Shown: positions 49,687 through 58,880, counted from the first letter of the stretch. The stretch is 64,000 bases of DNA from Methylobacterium platani (GCF_001653715.1 NZ_LWHQ01000015.1:138689-202688); one strand, 5' to 3'. A program made the numbers and translations. Notes: generated from the letters alone by a model not told the origin.

Positions 49687-51141
49687 ATGGCGAAGAACCA
49701 CCAGACCTTCGCCTGCCAGTCCTGCGGCGCGGTCTACAACCGCTGGCGCGGGCGCTGCGAGGCCTGCAACGGCTGGAACACGATCGTCGAGGAGACCGGT
49801 GCGGCAAGCCCCGTCTCCGGCCCGGTCGCGACCCGGCCGAGCCGGGCGCGGGGCCGGATCTTCCCGCTCGAGGGCCTGACCGGCGAGGTGAAGGAGGCGC
49901 CGCGCACCTCGTCGGGCATCGCCGAGCTCGACCGGGTGACCGGCGGCGGCTTCGTGCGCGGCTCGGTGATCCTGCTCGGGGGCGATCCCGGCATCGGCAA
50001 GTCGACGCTGCTGATGCAGGCCTCCGCCGCCCTGGCCAAGCGGGCTGAGCGCGTCGCCTACATCTCGGGCGAGGAGGCGGTGGGCCAGGTGCGCCTGCGG
50101 GCCGAGCGGCTGGGTCTCGCGAGCGCCCCCGTCGAGCTCGCCGCCGAGACCAATGTCGAGGACATCATCGCGACCCTGAGCCAGGGCAGGCCGCCGGCTC
50201 TGGCGATCATCGACTCGATCCAGACGATGTGGACCGAGACGGTGGAATCGGCCCCCGGCACGGTGACCCAGGTCCGCGGCTCGGCCCAAAGCCTGATCCG
50301 CTTCGCCAAGACGTCCGGAACCGCCGTGATCCTCGTCGGCCACGTCACCAAGGACGGGCAGATCGCCGGGCCGCGCGTCGTCGAGCACATGGTCGACGCG
50401 GTGGCCTCGTTCGAGGGCGACCAGGGCCACCATTTCCGCATCCTGCGGGCGGTCAAGAACCGCTTCGGCCCCACCGACGAGATCGGGGTGTTCGAGATGA
50501 CCGACGGGGGCCTGGCCGAGGTGCCGAACCCCTCGGCGCTGTTCCTCGCCGGGCGCGACCTCGCGGCGCCGGGCACCGCGGTCTTCGCCGGGATGGAGGG
50601 CACGCGGCCGCTCCTCGTCGAGATCCAGGCCCTGGTCGCGCCCTCGGCGCTCGGCATGCCGCGGCGCGCGGTCGTCGGCTGGGACCCCAACCGCCTGTCG
50701 ATGGTGCTGGCGGTGCTGGAGGCCCATGGCGGCATCCGGCTGGGGGGCCACGACGTCTACCTCAACGTCGCGGGCGGCCTGCGCATCGGCGAGCCGGCGG
50801 CCGACCTCGCGGTGGCGGCGGCGCTGGTCTCCTCGCTCTCGGGCTCGGCGCTGCCGTCGGACGCGGTGTATTTCGGCGAGGTCGGCCTGTCCGGGGCGAT
50901 CCGCCCGGTGGCGCAGGCGCCGGCGCGGCTGAAGGAGGCGCAGAAGCTCGGCTTCGCCAAGGCGCTGATGCCGCAGGGCCGGGAAGGAGCGGGCCGCGAC
51001 GGATCGGGCACGGGGTTTCCGGCAGAATCCCTGCGCCACATCGCCGACCTGGTGGCGGGGGTGGCGGCCTCCGGCAAGCCGGTCCGCGGCGGGCGGCGCC
51101 CGCAGCAGCGGCTGCCGGCCTACGACGACGAGGACGTCTGA
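49687..51141 (+). CDS. radA: DNA repair protein RadA
   Basis: This 484-residue RecA-like branch-migration factor has an N-terminal C4 zinc finger (CQSCGAVYNRWRGRCEACNG), the Walker A GGDPGIGKSTLLMQ, the RadA-specific KNRFG motif in RAVKNRFGPTDEIGVFE, and a C-terminal Lon-protease-like domain (FVGDVYLN-type region: GGHDVYLNVAGGLRIGEPAADL, YFGEVGLSGAIRPV). The ATG at 49687 gives the family N-terminus. radA followed by cvpA and purF is the usual order in alphaproteobacteria. Confidence 0.95.
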   Translation: MAKNHQTFACQSCGAVYNRWRGRCEACNGWNTIVEETGAASPVSGPVATRPSRARGRIFPLEGLTGEVKEAPRTSSGIAELDRVTGGGFVRGSVILLGGDPGIGKSTLLMQASAALAKRAERVAYISGEEAVGQVRLRAERLGLASAPVELAAETNVEDIIATLSQGRPPALAIIDSIQTMWTETVESAPGTVTQVRGSAQSLIRFAKTSGTAVILVGHVTKDGQIAGPRVVEHMVDAVASFEGDQGHHFRILRAVKNRFGPTDEIGVFEMTDGGLAEVPNPSALFLAGRDLAAPGTAVFAGMEGTRPLLVEIQALVAPSALGMPRRAVVGWDPNRLSMVLAVLEAHGGIRLGGHDVYLNVAGGLRIGEPAADLAVAAALVSSLSGSALPSDAVYFGEVGLSGAIRPVAQAPARLKEAQKLGFAKALMPQGREGAGRDGSGTGFPAESLRHIADLVAGVAASGKPVRGGRRPQQRLPAYDDEDV

Positions 51142-51258
51142 GCCGCGCCTGTCAGCGCGAGGGTGACGGATCGGATCCGGCAGCGTATACAACCCCGGCG
51201 GTGACGGGCAGCCGCGACCCTCCAGGCAACGCTCTCAGCCCCTGAACCGTTCCTGCCG

Positions 51259-51852
51259 ATGCCGTTCTCCGTTCTCGATCTCGTCGTGCTGGGTGTCGTC
51301 GTCATCTCCGCGCTGCTCGCGGCGGTGCGGGGCTTCACCCGCGAGGTGCTGGCGATCGTGGCCTGGGTCGCGGCGGCGGCCCTGGCCTGGACCCTGCACC
51401 CGCTGCTGCTGCCGACCGTGAAGCAGCACGTCTCCAGCGACACCGTCTCGCTGGTGGTCTCGATCGCCGCGATCTTCCTCGTCACGCTGCTGGTGGTCTC
51501 GGTGATCACCGTGAAGATCTCGGACCTGATCCTCGATTCCCGCATCGGCGCCGTCGACCGCAGCCTCGGCCTCGCCTTCGGGGCGGCCCGCGGCTTCCTG
51601 ATCTGCGTCATCGGCTGGGTGTTCCTGGCCTGGCTGGTCCAGGGCAAGGTGCCGGACTGGGCGCAGCAGGCCCGCAGCCGCGAGATCCTCGAGAACAGCG
51701 GCCAGAAGCTCGTGGCGATGCTGCCGGACAACCCGGAAGGCCTGCTCAAGCAGTTCCGCAAGCCCAAGCCCGAGGTCGATCCCGGCACCGACGCCCCGGC
51801 GGAGGCCGACGCCCCGCCCCAGCGGCGCACCGACGCCACCCCGCGTCGCTGA
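51259..51852 (+). CDS. cvpA: CvpA family protein
   Basis: This 197-residue inner-membrane protein with four hydrophobic segments matches CvpA, named for its requirement in colicin V production. Family blocks are FSVLDLVVLGVVVISALLAA and VRGFTREVLAIVAWVAAAAL, then LGLAFGAARGFLICVIGWVF. The C-terminal 50 residues are polar and Pro/Ala-rich. The biochemical role is unclear; it affects envelope stress and purine-linked growth in other bacteria. It lies between radA and purF, with a terminator-like hairpin after it. Confidence 0.88.
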   Translation: MPFSVLDLVVLGVVVISALLAAVRGFTREVLAIVAWVAAAALAWTLHPLLLPTVKQHVSSDTVSLVVSIAAIFLVTLLVVSVITVKISDLILDSRIGAVDRSLGLAFGAARGFLICVIGWVFLAWLVQGKVPDWAQQARSREILENSGQKLVAMLPDNPEGLLKQFRKPKPEVDPGTDAPAEADAPPQRRTDATPRR

Positions 51853-51869
51853 CCATCCCTCGACCGCCC

Positions 51870-51890
51870 GGGACGCCGGACCGGCGTCCC
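51870..51890 (+). terminator. GC-rich hairpin after cvpA
   Basis: GGGACGCCGG and CCGGCGTCCC are exact inverted repeats around one base, 17 bp after the cvpA stop, followed by only TT. It probably reduces read-through into purF, which then needs a promoter within 51891-52111. Confidence 0.5.
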
Positions 51891-52111
51891 TTGCATGTGA
51901 GATACGCCGCGCAACGCACGCCTGACGCCTTGGTTCCGCCGAAGGCAGCGATTACATAGCCGGCGTGAGGCAGGCCATCGGACCCGGCGCCAGCGATGCG
52001 GGCGGCCCGAAGCCGGCCTTGCGGATGATTTGAGGCCCGCGCGCGAATGGGCGGTGCGCGGGGTCGACGAGGCGAGGCCGTGCGGTGACCGGCCACCAGG
52101 GGCTTCTCATC

Positions 52112-53614
52112 ATGGCAGCACGCAGCGAAACCGGTCGGGGCGCGTCCGGGACGAGCGACGCATTCGGCGGCGATCTCGACCTCGACGGCGACACCCTGCG
52201 CGAGGAGTGCGGCGTCTTCGGCATCTACGGCCATCCGGATGCCGCCGCGATCGTGGCGCTCGGCCTGCACGCCCTGCAGCATCGCGGCCAGGAGGCGGCC
52301 GGCATCGTGTCGTTCGACGGCCGGGTGTTCCATTCCGAGCGCCGCATGGGCCTCGTCGGCGACTCGTTCTCCGACCTCGCCACGATCGAGCGCCTGAAGG
52401 GCGAGACCGCGATCGGCCACGTCCGCTACTCGACCACCGGCGAGACGATCCTGCGCAACGTGCAGCCGCTCTTCGCCGAGCTCGAGACCGGCGGCCTCTC
52501 GGTCGCCCATAACGGCAACCTGACGAACGGCCTCCTCTTGCGCCGCCAGCTCGTGCGCGACGGCGCGATCTGCCAGTCGACCTCCGACACGGAGGCGATC
52601 CTCCACCTCGTCGCCCGCTCGCGCCACGTGCGCATCGTCGACCGGGTGATGGACGCGCTGCGCCAGATCGAGGGCGCCTACGCCCTCGTGATGATGACGA
52701 ACAAGAAGCTGATCGGCGCCCGCGATCCGATGGGCATCCGCCCGCTGGTGCTCGGCGAGCTCGACGGCCGCTACATCCTGGCCTCCGAGACCTGCGCCCT
52801 CGACATCATCGGCGCCCGCTTCGTGCGCGACGTCGAGAACGGCGAGATGGTGGTGATCTCCGAGGACGGCATCGAGTCGATCCGCTTCGCCCGGGCCCAG
52901 CCGCTGCGCCCGTGCATCTTCGAGTACATCTACTTCGCCCGTCCCGATTCGGTCGTGAACGGCAAGAACGTCTACTCGGTCCGCAAGAACATCGGCGTCG
53001 AGCTGGCGAAGGAATCCGCGGCCGAGGCCGATATCGTCATCCCGGTGCCGGATTCCGGCGTGCCGGCGGCGCTCGGCTTCGCCCAGCAGACCGGGCTGCC
53101 CTACGAGCTCGGGATCATCCGCAACCACTATGTCGGCCGCACCTTCATCCAGCCGACCCAGTCGGTGCGCGAGCTCGGCGTGCGGATGAAGCACTCGGCC
53201 AACCGCGCGGCGGTCGCGGGCAAGCGCATCGTGCTGGTCGACGACAGCCTGGTGCGCGGCACGACCTCGGTGAAGATCGTCCGGATGATGCGCGAGGCCG
53301 GCGCCCGCGAGGTGCATTTCCGCATCGCCTCGCCGCCGATCACCCACCCCGACTTCTACGGCATCGACACGCCGGAGAAGGAGAAGCTGCTCGCCGCCAC
53401 CCACGACCTCGAGAGCATGCGCCGCTACATCGGCGCCGACTCCCTCGCCTTCCTGTCGATCGAGGGGCTCTACCGGGCGATGGGCGAGGAGAGCCGCGAC
53501 GCGGCCTGCCCGCAATACACCGACCACTGCTTCACCGGCGATTATCCGACGCCGCTGACCGACCTCGCGGTCGCCTCGCCGCGCCGGATGGCGATCCTCG
53601 CCGAGGCCGACTGA
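52112..53614 (+). CDS. purF: Amidophosphoribosyltransferase
   Basis: This 500-residue enzyme catalyses the committed step of purine synthesis (PRPP plus glutamine to phosphoribosylamine). A 32-residue propeptide precedes the catalytic nucleophile Cys33 in EECGVFGIYGHPDA. The glutaminase half continues with ALQHRGQEAAGIVSFDG and AHNGNLTN. The PRTase half has IPVPDSGVPAALGFA and the PRPP loop IVLVDDSLVRGTTS. The start is ATG 52112 with AGGGG about 10 bases upstream; GTG 52085 in the same frame is an alternative. Confidence 0.94.
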   Translation: MAARSETGRGASGTSDAFGGDLDLDGDTLREECGVFGIYGHPDAAAIVALGLHALQHRGQEAAGIVSFDGRVFHSERRMGLVGDSFSDLATIERLKGETAIGHVRYSTTGETILRNVQPLFAELETGGLSVAHNGNLTNGLLLRRQLVRDGAICQSTSDTEAILHLVARSRHVRIVDRVMDALRQIEGAYALVMMTNKKLIGARDPMGIRPLVLGELDGRYILASETCALDIIGARFVRDVENGEMVVISEDGIESIRFARAQPLRPCIFEYIYFARPDSVVNGKNVYSVRKNIGVELAKESAAEADIVIPVPDSGVPAALGFAQQTGLPYELGIIRNHYVGRTFIQPTQSVRELGVRMKHSANRAAVAGKRIVLVDDSLVRGTTSVKIVRMMREAGAREVHFRIASPPITHPDFYGIDTPEKEKLLAATHDLESMRRYIGADSLAFLSIEGLYRAMGEESRDAACPQYTDHCFTGDYPTPLTDLAVASPRRMAILAEAD

Positions 53615-53634
53615 CCCCGAGGCCCCCCGACACG

Positions 53635-54408
53635 ATGTCCGATACTCCCCTCCCCGGCCCCCTCCCGTCCGCAAAACCCCTCGCCGACCGCATCGCCGTC
53701 GTCACCGGAGCGTCCCGCGGCATCGGCCGCGCGGCGTCCCTGGCGCTCGCCGCGGCCGGCGCCCACGTGATCGCGGTCGCCCGCACGCAGGGCGCGCTCG
53801 AGGAACTCGACGACGCCGTGCGGGCGGCGGGCGGCTCGGCCACCCTCGTTCCGCTCGACCTGTGCGACTACGACGCCATCGACCGTCTCGGCGCCGCGAT
53901 CCACGAGCGCTGGGGCCGGCTCGACGTGCTCGTCGGCAATGCCGGCGTGCTCGGCAAGCTGATGCCGCTCGGCCATGTCGACCCGAAGGTCTGGTCGACC
54001 GTGATGGACGTCAACGTCACGGCGAACTGGCGCCTGATCCGCTCCCTCGACCCGCTGCTGCGGCGCTCCGAGGCCGGCCGGGCGGTGTTCGTCACCTCCG
54101 GCGCGGCCTCGTCGTGCCGGGCCTACTGGGGGCCCTACGCGGTGTCGAAGGCGGCGCTCGAGGCGATGGTGCGGACCTACGCCGCCGAGACCGCCACGAC
54201 GCCGGTGCGGGCGATGCTGCTCAATCCCGGCCCCCTGCGCACCGCGATGCGCAAGGCCGCGATGCCGGGCGAGGATCCGGAGACCCTGCGCACGCCCGAG
54301 GACCTGGCGCCGCACATCGTCCGCCTGGCGAGCCCGGACTGGACCGAGAGCGGGTCGATCTTCGACTTCCCGACCGGCCGGATCCTGACGCCGCAGAAGC
54401 CGGCCTGA
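53635..54408 (+). CDS. SDR-family oxidoreductase downstream of purF
   Basis: This 257-residue classical short-chain dehydrogenase has the nucleotide site VTGASRGIGRAASLAL, VGNAGVLGKLMPLGHV, the catalytic VTSGAASSCRAYWGPYAVSKAA with Ser, Tyr and Lys, and LNPGPLRTAMRKAAMPGEDP. The substrate is not identifiable. An SDR directly after purF is a recurring arrangement in alphaproteobacteria, and homologues there are annotated only as oxidoreductases. The gap to purF is 20 bp, so they are probably co-transcribed. A hairpin follows the stop. Confidence 0.85.
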   Translation: MSDTPLPGPLPSAKPLADRIAVVTGASRGIGRAASLALAAAGAHVIAVARTQGALEELDDAVRAAGGSATLVPLDLCDYDAIDRLGAAIHERWGRLDVLVGNAGVLGKLMPLGHVDPKVWSTVMDVNVTANWRLIRSLDPLLRRSEAGRAVFVTSGAASSCRAYWGPYAVSKAALEAMVRTYAAETATTPVRAMLLNPGPLRTAMRKAAMPGEDPETLRTPEDLAPHIVRLASPDWTESGSIFDFPTGRILTPQKPA

Positions 54409-54413
54409 CTTCG

Positions 54414-54444
54414 GCGCCCGGGACGGCGTCTTCCGTCCCGGCGC
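54414..54444 (+). terminator. Hairpin after the purF-SDR unit
   Basis: CGGGACGG and CCGTCCCG form an 8-bp stem with a 6-nt loop, extended by GCGC/GCGC across a single bulged base. It lies 6 bp past the SDR stop. There is no T-tract, so Rho-independent action is uncertain. Confidence 0.5.
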
Positions 54445-54757
54445 AAGCCCTCCCCGGCGGACCCGGTTTCGTCCTGCAGCCAGCCGGAGGGGCCGGTACA
54501 TTCCGCCCGCTGCGCCGGGTCGACCGCCGCGAATTGGATATTTTGTTTCTTTCCAAGGCAGGACAACGTCGCGCCGGCTTGAGCGATTATCGCCCATTTG
54601 CGATGAATGCCAGGACACTTGTCCTAACAGCATCGTTTTTTCCCAGCGTCACGCCGCAATTAAGCCTGCTTTAATGCCACCCCTTCATTACGGATACGGG
54701 GGAAGGGGATACACCCCGGGTCGCACCGGGGTAGCGCCGCCGACGGGACGTCCAGCC
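54445..54757. promoter_or_regulatory. AT-richer leader region of the PAS-GGDEF-EAL gene
   Basis: This spacer holds a comparatively AT-rich tract (54536-54675). It includes an inverted repeat AGGAC-ACTT-GTCCT and a near-palindrome ATTAAGCCTGCTTTAAT. They probably mark the promoter and an operator, but I could not fit a consensus. No gene was seen. Confidence 0.35.
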
Positions 54758-57277
54758 GTGACCGCAAGCACAGACGTCATGTACCGCCTGCTCGTCCAGG
54801 GCGTGACCGACTACGCGATCTTCATGCTCGATCCGCACGGGATCGTCGTGAACTGGAATGCCGGCGCCGAGCGCGCCAAGGGCTATACCGGCGACGAGAT
54901 CGTCGGCCGGTACTTCGCCTGCCTGTACGCCCCGGAGGACCGGGCGGCGGGGCTGCCGGAGGCCTGCCTGCGCGAGGCCCGCGAGACCGGGCGCTTCGAG
55001 GCGGAGGGCTGGCGCGTGCGCCGCGACGGCAGCCGCTTCTGGGCCGACGTCGTCATCGACGCGATCCGCGACGACGACGGCATCCTGATCGGCTTCGCCA
55101 AGATCACCCGCGACCGCACCGACCGCCAGCTCCTGCTCCAGCGGCACCGCGAGGAGGAGCGCCGGTTCCGCCTGTTCGTGCAGGGCGTGACCGACTACGC
55201 GATCTACATGCTCGATCCGTCGGGTCACGTCGTGAACTGGAACGCCGGGGCGGAGCGGGCCAAGGGCTACACCGCCGCCGAGATCGTCGGCCGGCACTTC
55301 TCGTGCTTCTACGCCCCGGAGGACCGGGCGGCGGGGCTGCCGGAGGCCGGCCTGCGCCAGGCCCGCGAGACCGGGCGCTTCGAGGCGGAGGGCTGGCGCG
55401 TGCGCCGCGACGGCAGCCGCTTCTGGGCCGACGTCGTCATCGACGCGATCCGCGACGACGACGGCACCCTGATCGGCTTCGCCAAGGTCACCCGCGACCG
55501 GACGGAGAAGCGCGTGCAGGACCTCCAGGTCGTCGAGGCCAAGGAGACGGCCGAGCGCCACCGCGACGAGCACGCCGCCGCCTCGGCCTTCCTCGACAGC
55601 GTGGTCGCCACGATGCCGTCGAGCGTCGTGGTGCAGGACGGGGCGACGGGGCGGATCCGCCTCGCCAACCGGCAGGCCGAGCTGCTGCTCTGCCGCTGCA
55701 CCGGCGAGCTGATCGGCCGGCCGGCGGCGGCGGTGCTGCCGCCCGCCCTCGCGACCCTGCTGAACGCCGCCCTGGCGGACGGCCCCGCGGCGGACGGCCC
55801 CGCGGCCGTGCCCGTCGCCGTCGAGGCGCCGGTCGAGACCGCCTGGGGCCTGCGCATCCTGCGGATGCGCGCCCTGGCGATCGGCGGGCGCGGCGACCAG
55901 CCCCGGTGCGGCCTGCTCATCGTCGAGGACATCAGCGACGAACACGCCGCGAGCCTGCAGATCCACCACCTCGCCCATCACGACGGGCTGACCGGCCTGC
56001 CGAACCGCGAGCTGTTCCGCCTGCGCCTCGGCGAGGCGCTGGCGGCCGGGGCCGCGCGCGTCGATACGGCTCCGAGCCCGAGCACGGCGGTCCTGTGCCT
56101 CGACCTCGACGGTTTCAAGGGCATCAACGACACCCTCGGCCACCCGGTCGGCGACCACCTGCTGCGCTTCCTCGCCAAGCGCCTGCGCGACGCCCTGCGC
56201 CCCGGCGACACCCTGGCGCGCCTGGGCGGCGACGCCTTCGCGGTCATCGCGGCGGTGCCCGGGGCGACCGCCGAGGCCGTCGCCCTGGCCGACCGGCTGA
56301 TCGAGGCGGCGCGCCGGCCGATCGAGATCGACGGGCACCGGATCGAGATCGGCCTCAGCATCGGCATCGCCCTCGCCCCCGAGGATTCCGACACCGCCGA
56401 CGGGCTCCTGCGCTGCGGCGAGCTGGCGCTCTACGAGGCCAAGCGCAAGGGACGCGGCCGGCACGCCCGCTTCCACGGCGCCCTCGAGACCTCCGCCCGC
56501 CTGCGCCGCCTGATCGAGACCGACCTGCGCGAGGCGATCGCCCGGCGCGAGCTCGCCCTGCACTACCAGCCGATCGTGCGGGCGGAGGACGGCGAGACCG
56601 TCGGGTACGAGGCGCTCCTGCGCTGGCACCACCCGTCGCGCGGACCGATCTCGCCCCTCGACTTCATCCCGGTCGCCGAGGAAACCGGGATGATCGACGA
56701 GATCGGCACCTTCGTGCTGCACGAGGCCTGCCGCGAGGCGAGCGGCTGGACGAGCGGGCGCAGCGTCGCCGTCAACCTGTCGCCGGCGCAGTTCCGCAAC
56801 CCGGCCCTCGCGGCCCAGGTCGCCGCGGCGCTCGCCGCCTCGGGCCTGAGCCCCGACCGGCTCGAGCTCGAGATCACCGAATCGGTGCTGCTCGACGCCT
56901 CGTCGAACAACGTGACGGTGCTGCGCCAGCTGGAGCAGCTCGGCACCCGAATCGCCCTCGACGATTTCGGCACCGGCTACTCGTCCCTGAGCTACCTGTG
57001 CACGTTCCGGTTCGGGAAGCTCAAGATCGACCGCTCGTTCATCCGCGAGATCTGCGACAGCCGCGAGGCGCTGGCGGTGGTGCGGGCGATCACCGGGCTC
57101 GGGCGCAGCCTCGGCATCACCGTCACGGCGGAGGGCGTCGAGACGCCCGAGCAGGCCGCCTGCCTGCGCCAGGAGGGCTGCACCCAGCTCCAGGGCTTCC
57201 TCTACGGCAAGCCGGCGCCGGCGGGCGCGCTGGCCGAGCGCGCGGAGGCGCCGCCGCTCCGTCTCGCCGGGGCCTGA
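54758..57277 (+). CDS. PAS-PAS-PAS-GGDEF-EAL protein (likely c-di-GMP phosphodiesterase)
   Basis: This soluble signalling protein has about 839 residues. PAS 1 (about 10-125) and PAS 2 (about 140-255) are nearly the same sequence (both contain TDYAI, VVNWNAGAERAKGYT, ARETGRFEAEGWRVRRDGSR). PAS 3 is at about 275-390. The cyclase-like domain, about 400-560, reads LGGDAF where GGDEF is required, so cyclase activity is doubtful. The EAL domain, about 575-820, is intact: EALLRWHHP, VNLSPAQFRNP, ELEITESVL, DDFGTGYSSLSYL, LKIDRSFI and TAEGVET. It should therefore degrade c-di-GMP. The GTG at 54758 has GGGAC 8 bases upstream; ATG 54674 and 54779 are alternatives. Confidence 0.85.
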   Translation: MTASTDVMYRLLVQGVTDYAIFMLDPHGIVVNWNAGAERAKGYTGDEIVGRYFACLYAPEDRAAGLPEACLREARETGRFEAEGWRVRRDGSRFWADVVIDAIRDDDGILIGFAKITRDRTDRQLLLQRHREEERRFRLFVQGVTDYAIYMLDPSGHVVNWNAGAERAKGYTAAEIVGRHFSCFYAPEDRAAGLPEAGLRQARETGRFEAEGWRVRRDGSRFWADVVIDAIRDDDGTLIGFAKVTRDRTEKRVQDLQVVEAKETAERHRDEHAAASAFLDSVVATMPSSVVVQDGATGRIRLANRQAELLLCRCTGELIGRPAAAVLPPALATLLNAALADGPAADGPAAVPVAVEAPVETAWGLRILRMRALAIGGRGDQPRCGLLIVEDISDEHAASLQIHHLAHHDGLTGLPNRELFRLRLGEALAAGAARVDTAPSPSTAVLCLDLDGFKGINDTLGHPVGDHLLRFLAKRLRDALRPGDTLARLGGDAFAVIAAVPGATAEAVALADRLIEAARRPIEIDGHRIEIGLSIGIALAPEDSDTADGLLRCGELALYEAKRKGRGRHARFHGALETSARLRRLIETDLREAIARRELALHYQPIVRAEDGETVGYEALLRWHHPSRGPISPLDFIPVAEETGMIDEIGTFVLHEACREASGWTSGRSVAVNLSPAQFRNPALAAQVAAALAASGLSPDRLELEITESVLLDASSNNVTVLRQLEQLGTRIALDDFGTGYSSLSYLCTFRFGKLKIDRSFIREICDSREALAVVRAITGLGRSLGITVTAEGVETPEQAACLRQEGCTQLQGFLYGKPAPAGALAERAEAPPLRLAGA

Positions 57278-57307
57278 TCCGGCTGGCCCGGGCCGGGCCG
57301 GCGGGTT

Positions 57308-57438
57308 ATACCGCCGCGCCTTCGAACGGATCCGTTCGCAGGCGCCGGCCGAGCCCGCAAGGTCTCCTGTTCATGGCGTCGGCGCCGATGCGCCGGACGC
57401 CCTGGCATCGACGTGTCGATGCCAGGGCGCGAGAGTAT
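57308..57438. repeat. Two-hairpin intergenic element, family C, copy 2
   Basis: The ends ATACCGCCGCGCC and GGCGCGAGAGTAT match copy 1 (32021-32139). The 16-bp palindrome CGAACGGATCCGTTCG is identical (57323-57338). The long hairpin has arms GCCCTGGCATCGAC / GTCGATGCCAGGGC (57399-57412 and 57415-57428), differing from copy 1 by one base on each arm so that pairing is kept. The segment between the hairpins is longer than in copy 1. It lies between the EAL gene and the DHFR gene. Confidence 0.75.
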
Positions 57439-57488
57439 CAGTCAGGCGGGGGCCCGCGTCGCGACGGGCCCGGGAGGGATGCGGATCG

Positions 57489-57893
57489 ATGATCGACGTG
57501 CGGGCGATGTGCGCCATCGGGCAGCGGGGCCAGCTCGGCCTCCACGGGCGGCTGCCCTGGGAGGGCAACACCGATCCGCTCTACGTCGAGGACGTGACGC
57601 GCTTCTTCGCGGTGACGCAAGGGCACGTGCTGATCGCCGGCCCGAAGACCATCGAGGCGGTGCCGGACTTCGCCTACCGGGACCGCACCATCGCGGTCAT
57701 CCGCTCGCACGAGGACCCGCGGGCGGTGCTCGCGCGCTATCCCGGCCGGCGGATCTATGTCGGCGGCGGGATCGCGGTCTGGAACGTCTACGCGCCGTTC
57801 ATCCAGCAATGGGACATCACCCGCCTGCCCTACGACGGCGAGGCCGACCGCTGGTTCGATCCGGCTTGGCTCGTCGGACGGGGACGGGACTGA
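57489..57893 (+). CDS. Dihydrofolate reductase-like protein, short form
   Basis: This 134-residue protein has the DHFR N-terminus MCAIGQRGQLGLHGRLPWEG (Met20-loop and LPW motif), HVLIAGPKTIEAVPDF, and RRIYVGGGIAVWNVYAPF, which aligns with the GG-x-x-ϕ-Y NADPH-binding region. It is shorter than usual DHFR (about 160). The substrate-binding Asp/Glu normally seen after LPW appears as Asn/Thr/Asp (EGNTDPLYVEDVTRF). It may reduce dihydrofolate or dihydromethanopterin, since methylotrophs carry such relatives; the sequence alone does not decide. The start ATG at 57489 has GGGAGGG upstream. Confidence 0.75.
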   Translation: MIDVRAMCAIGQRGQLGLHGRLPWEGNTDPLYVEDVTRFFAVTQGHVLIAGPKTIEAVPDFAYRDRTIAVIRSHEDPRAVLARYPGRRIYVGGGIAVWNVYAPFIQQWDITRLPYDGEADRWFDPAWLVGRGRD

Positions 57894-58016
57894 AGCCCAT
57901 CCGCGTCGGCCGGCAGGACGGCGAGCCCGGCCCGGGCACGGATGGGCGGCACCTCGCCCTCCGGATGGATCGGGACCGTGGCGGCGGAGACGATCATGGC
58001 CGGGCTTGCGTGAGGA

Positions 58017-58880
58017 TCAGGCCGCGAGGCCGGCCGCGAAGTCGCGGTAGGCGCGCAGCGGGCGTCCCAGCAGCGCCGTCAGGCGCTCGCGGTCGCCGGG
58101 CTGCGGGATCATCCCGTCGGTCTGGAAGCGCTCGGCCATCAGCCGCATGTCGAAGGCCATCCAGGGCGGCATGACCCGGCGCAGGGCCTGCTCGAAGCCG
58201 GCCGTGTCGTCGCCCGCATAGGCGACCGGGCGCCCCAGCACCTCCGACCAGATCCCGGCGACGTCCGGGCCGGTCAGCGTCTGCGGCCCGACGAGGGTGA
58301 GCCGCTCCGAGGGCAGCGGGCCGGCGGCGCCCTCGCGGCGGAGAAGCTCGAGGGCGGCGACCTCGCCGATGTCGCCGGCATCGATCATCGCCAGGCCCTT
58401 GTGGCCGAGCGGCATCGGGTAGACGCCGTGGTTCGCCACCACGTCGGCGACCGTGCGGTCGTTGTCGATGAAGTAGGCCGGGCGCAGGATGGTGGCCTCG
58501 AAGCCCATCGCCTCGATCATCCGCTCGACCGCGAGCTTGCCGGCGAAGTGCGGCACGTTCACGAAGCGGTCGGCGTGGATCACCGACAGGTAGACCACCC
58601 GCCCGACCCCCGCCTCGCGGGCGAGGTTGAGCGCGACGAGGGCCTGCGTGACCTCGTCGGGCACCACAGCGTTGAGCAGGAACAGGGTCGACACCCCCGA
58701 CAGGGCGGCGCGCATCGCGTCGACGTCGAGGAAATCGCCCGTCGCGACCGCGACGCCGGCCGGGAGGCCGGCCTTCGCCGGATCGCGGGCGAGGGCGCGG
58801 ATCGCGGCGCCACGGCGGTCGAGCGCGCGGACCACGTGGCGGCCGACCGTTCCGGTGGCGCCGGTGACCAGGATCGTCAT
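58017..58880 (-). CDS. NmrA-like NAD(P)-binding protein
   Basis: This 287-residue atypical SDR has the N-terminal ILVTGATGTVGRHVVRAL nucleotide site, ALARDPAKAGLPAGVAVATG, STLFLLNAVVPDEVTQALV and ILRPAYFIDND. The catalytic YxxxK pair is missing, so it is probably a redox sensor or a reductase of the NmrA/YwnB/QOR2-like type. The ATG at 58878-58880 gives the correct N-terminus. It is divergent from a LysR gene 117 bp away, which suggests LysR control. Confidence 0.85.
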   Translation of the reverse strand: MTILVTGATGTVGRHVVRALDRRGAAIRALARDPAKAGLPAGVAVATGDFLDVDAMRAALSGVSTLFLLNAVVPDEVTQALVALNLAREAGVGRVVYLSVIHADRFVNVPHFAGKLAVERMIEAMGFEATILRPAYFIDNDRTVADVVANHGVYPMPLGHKGLAMIDAGDIGEVAALELLRREGAAGPLPSERLTLVGPQTLTGPDVAGIWSEVLGRPVAYAGDDTAGFEQALRRVMPPWMAFDMRLMAERFQTDGMIPQPGDRERLTALLGRPLRAYRDFAAGLAA

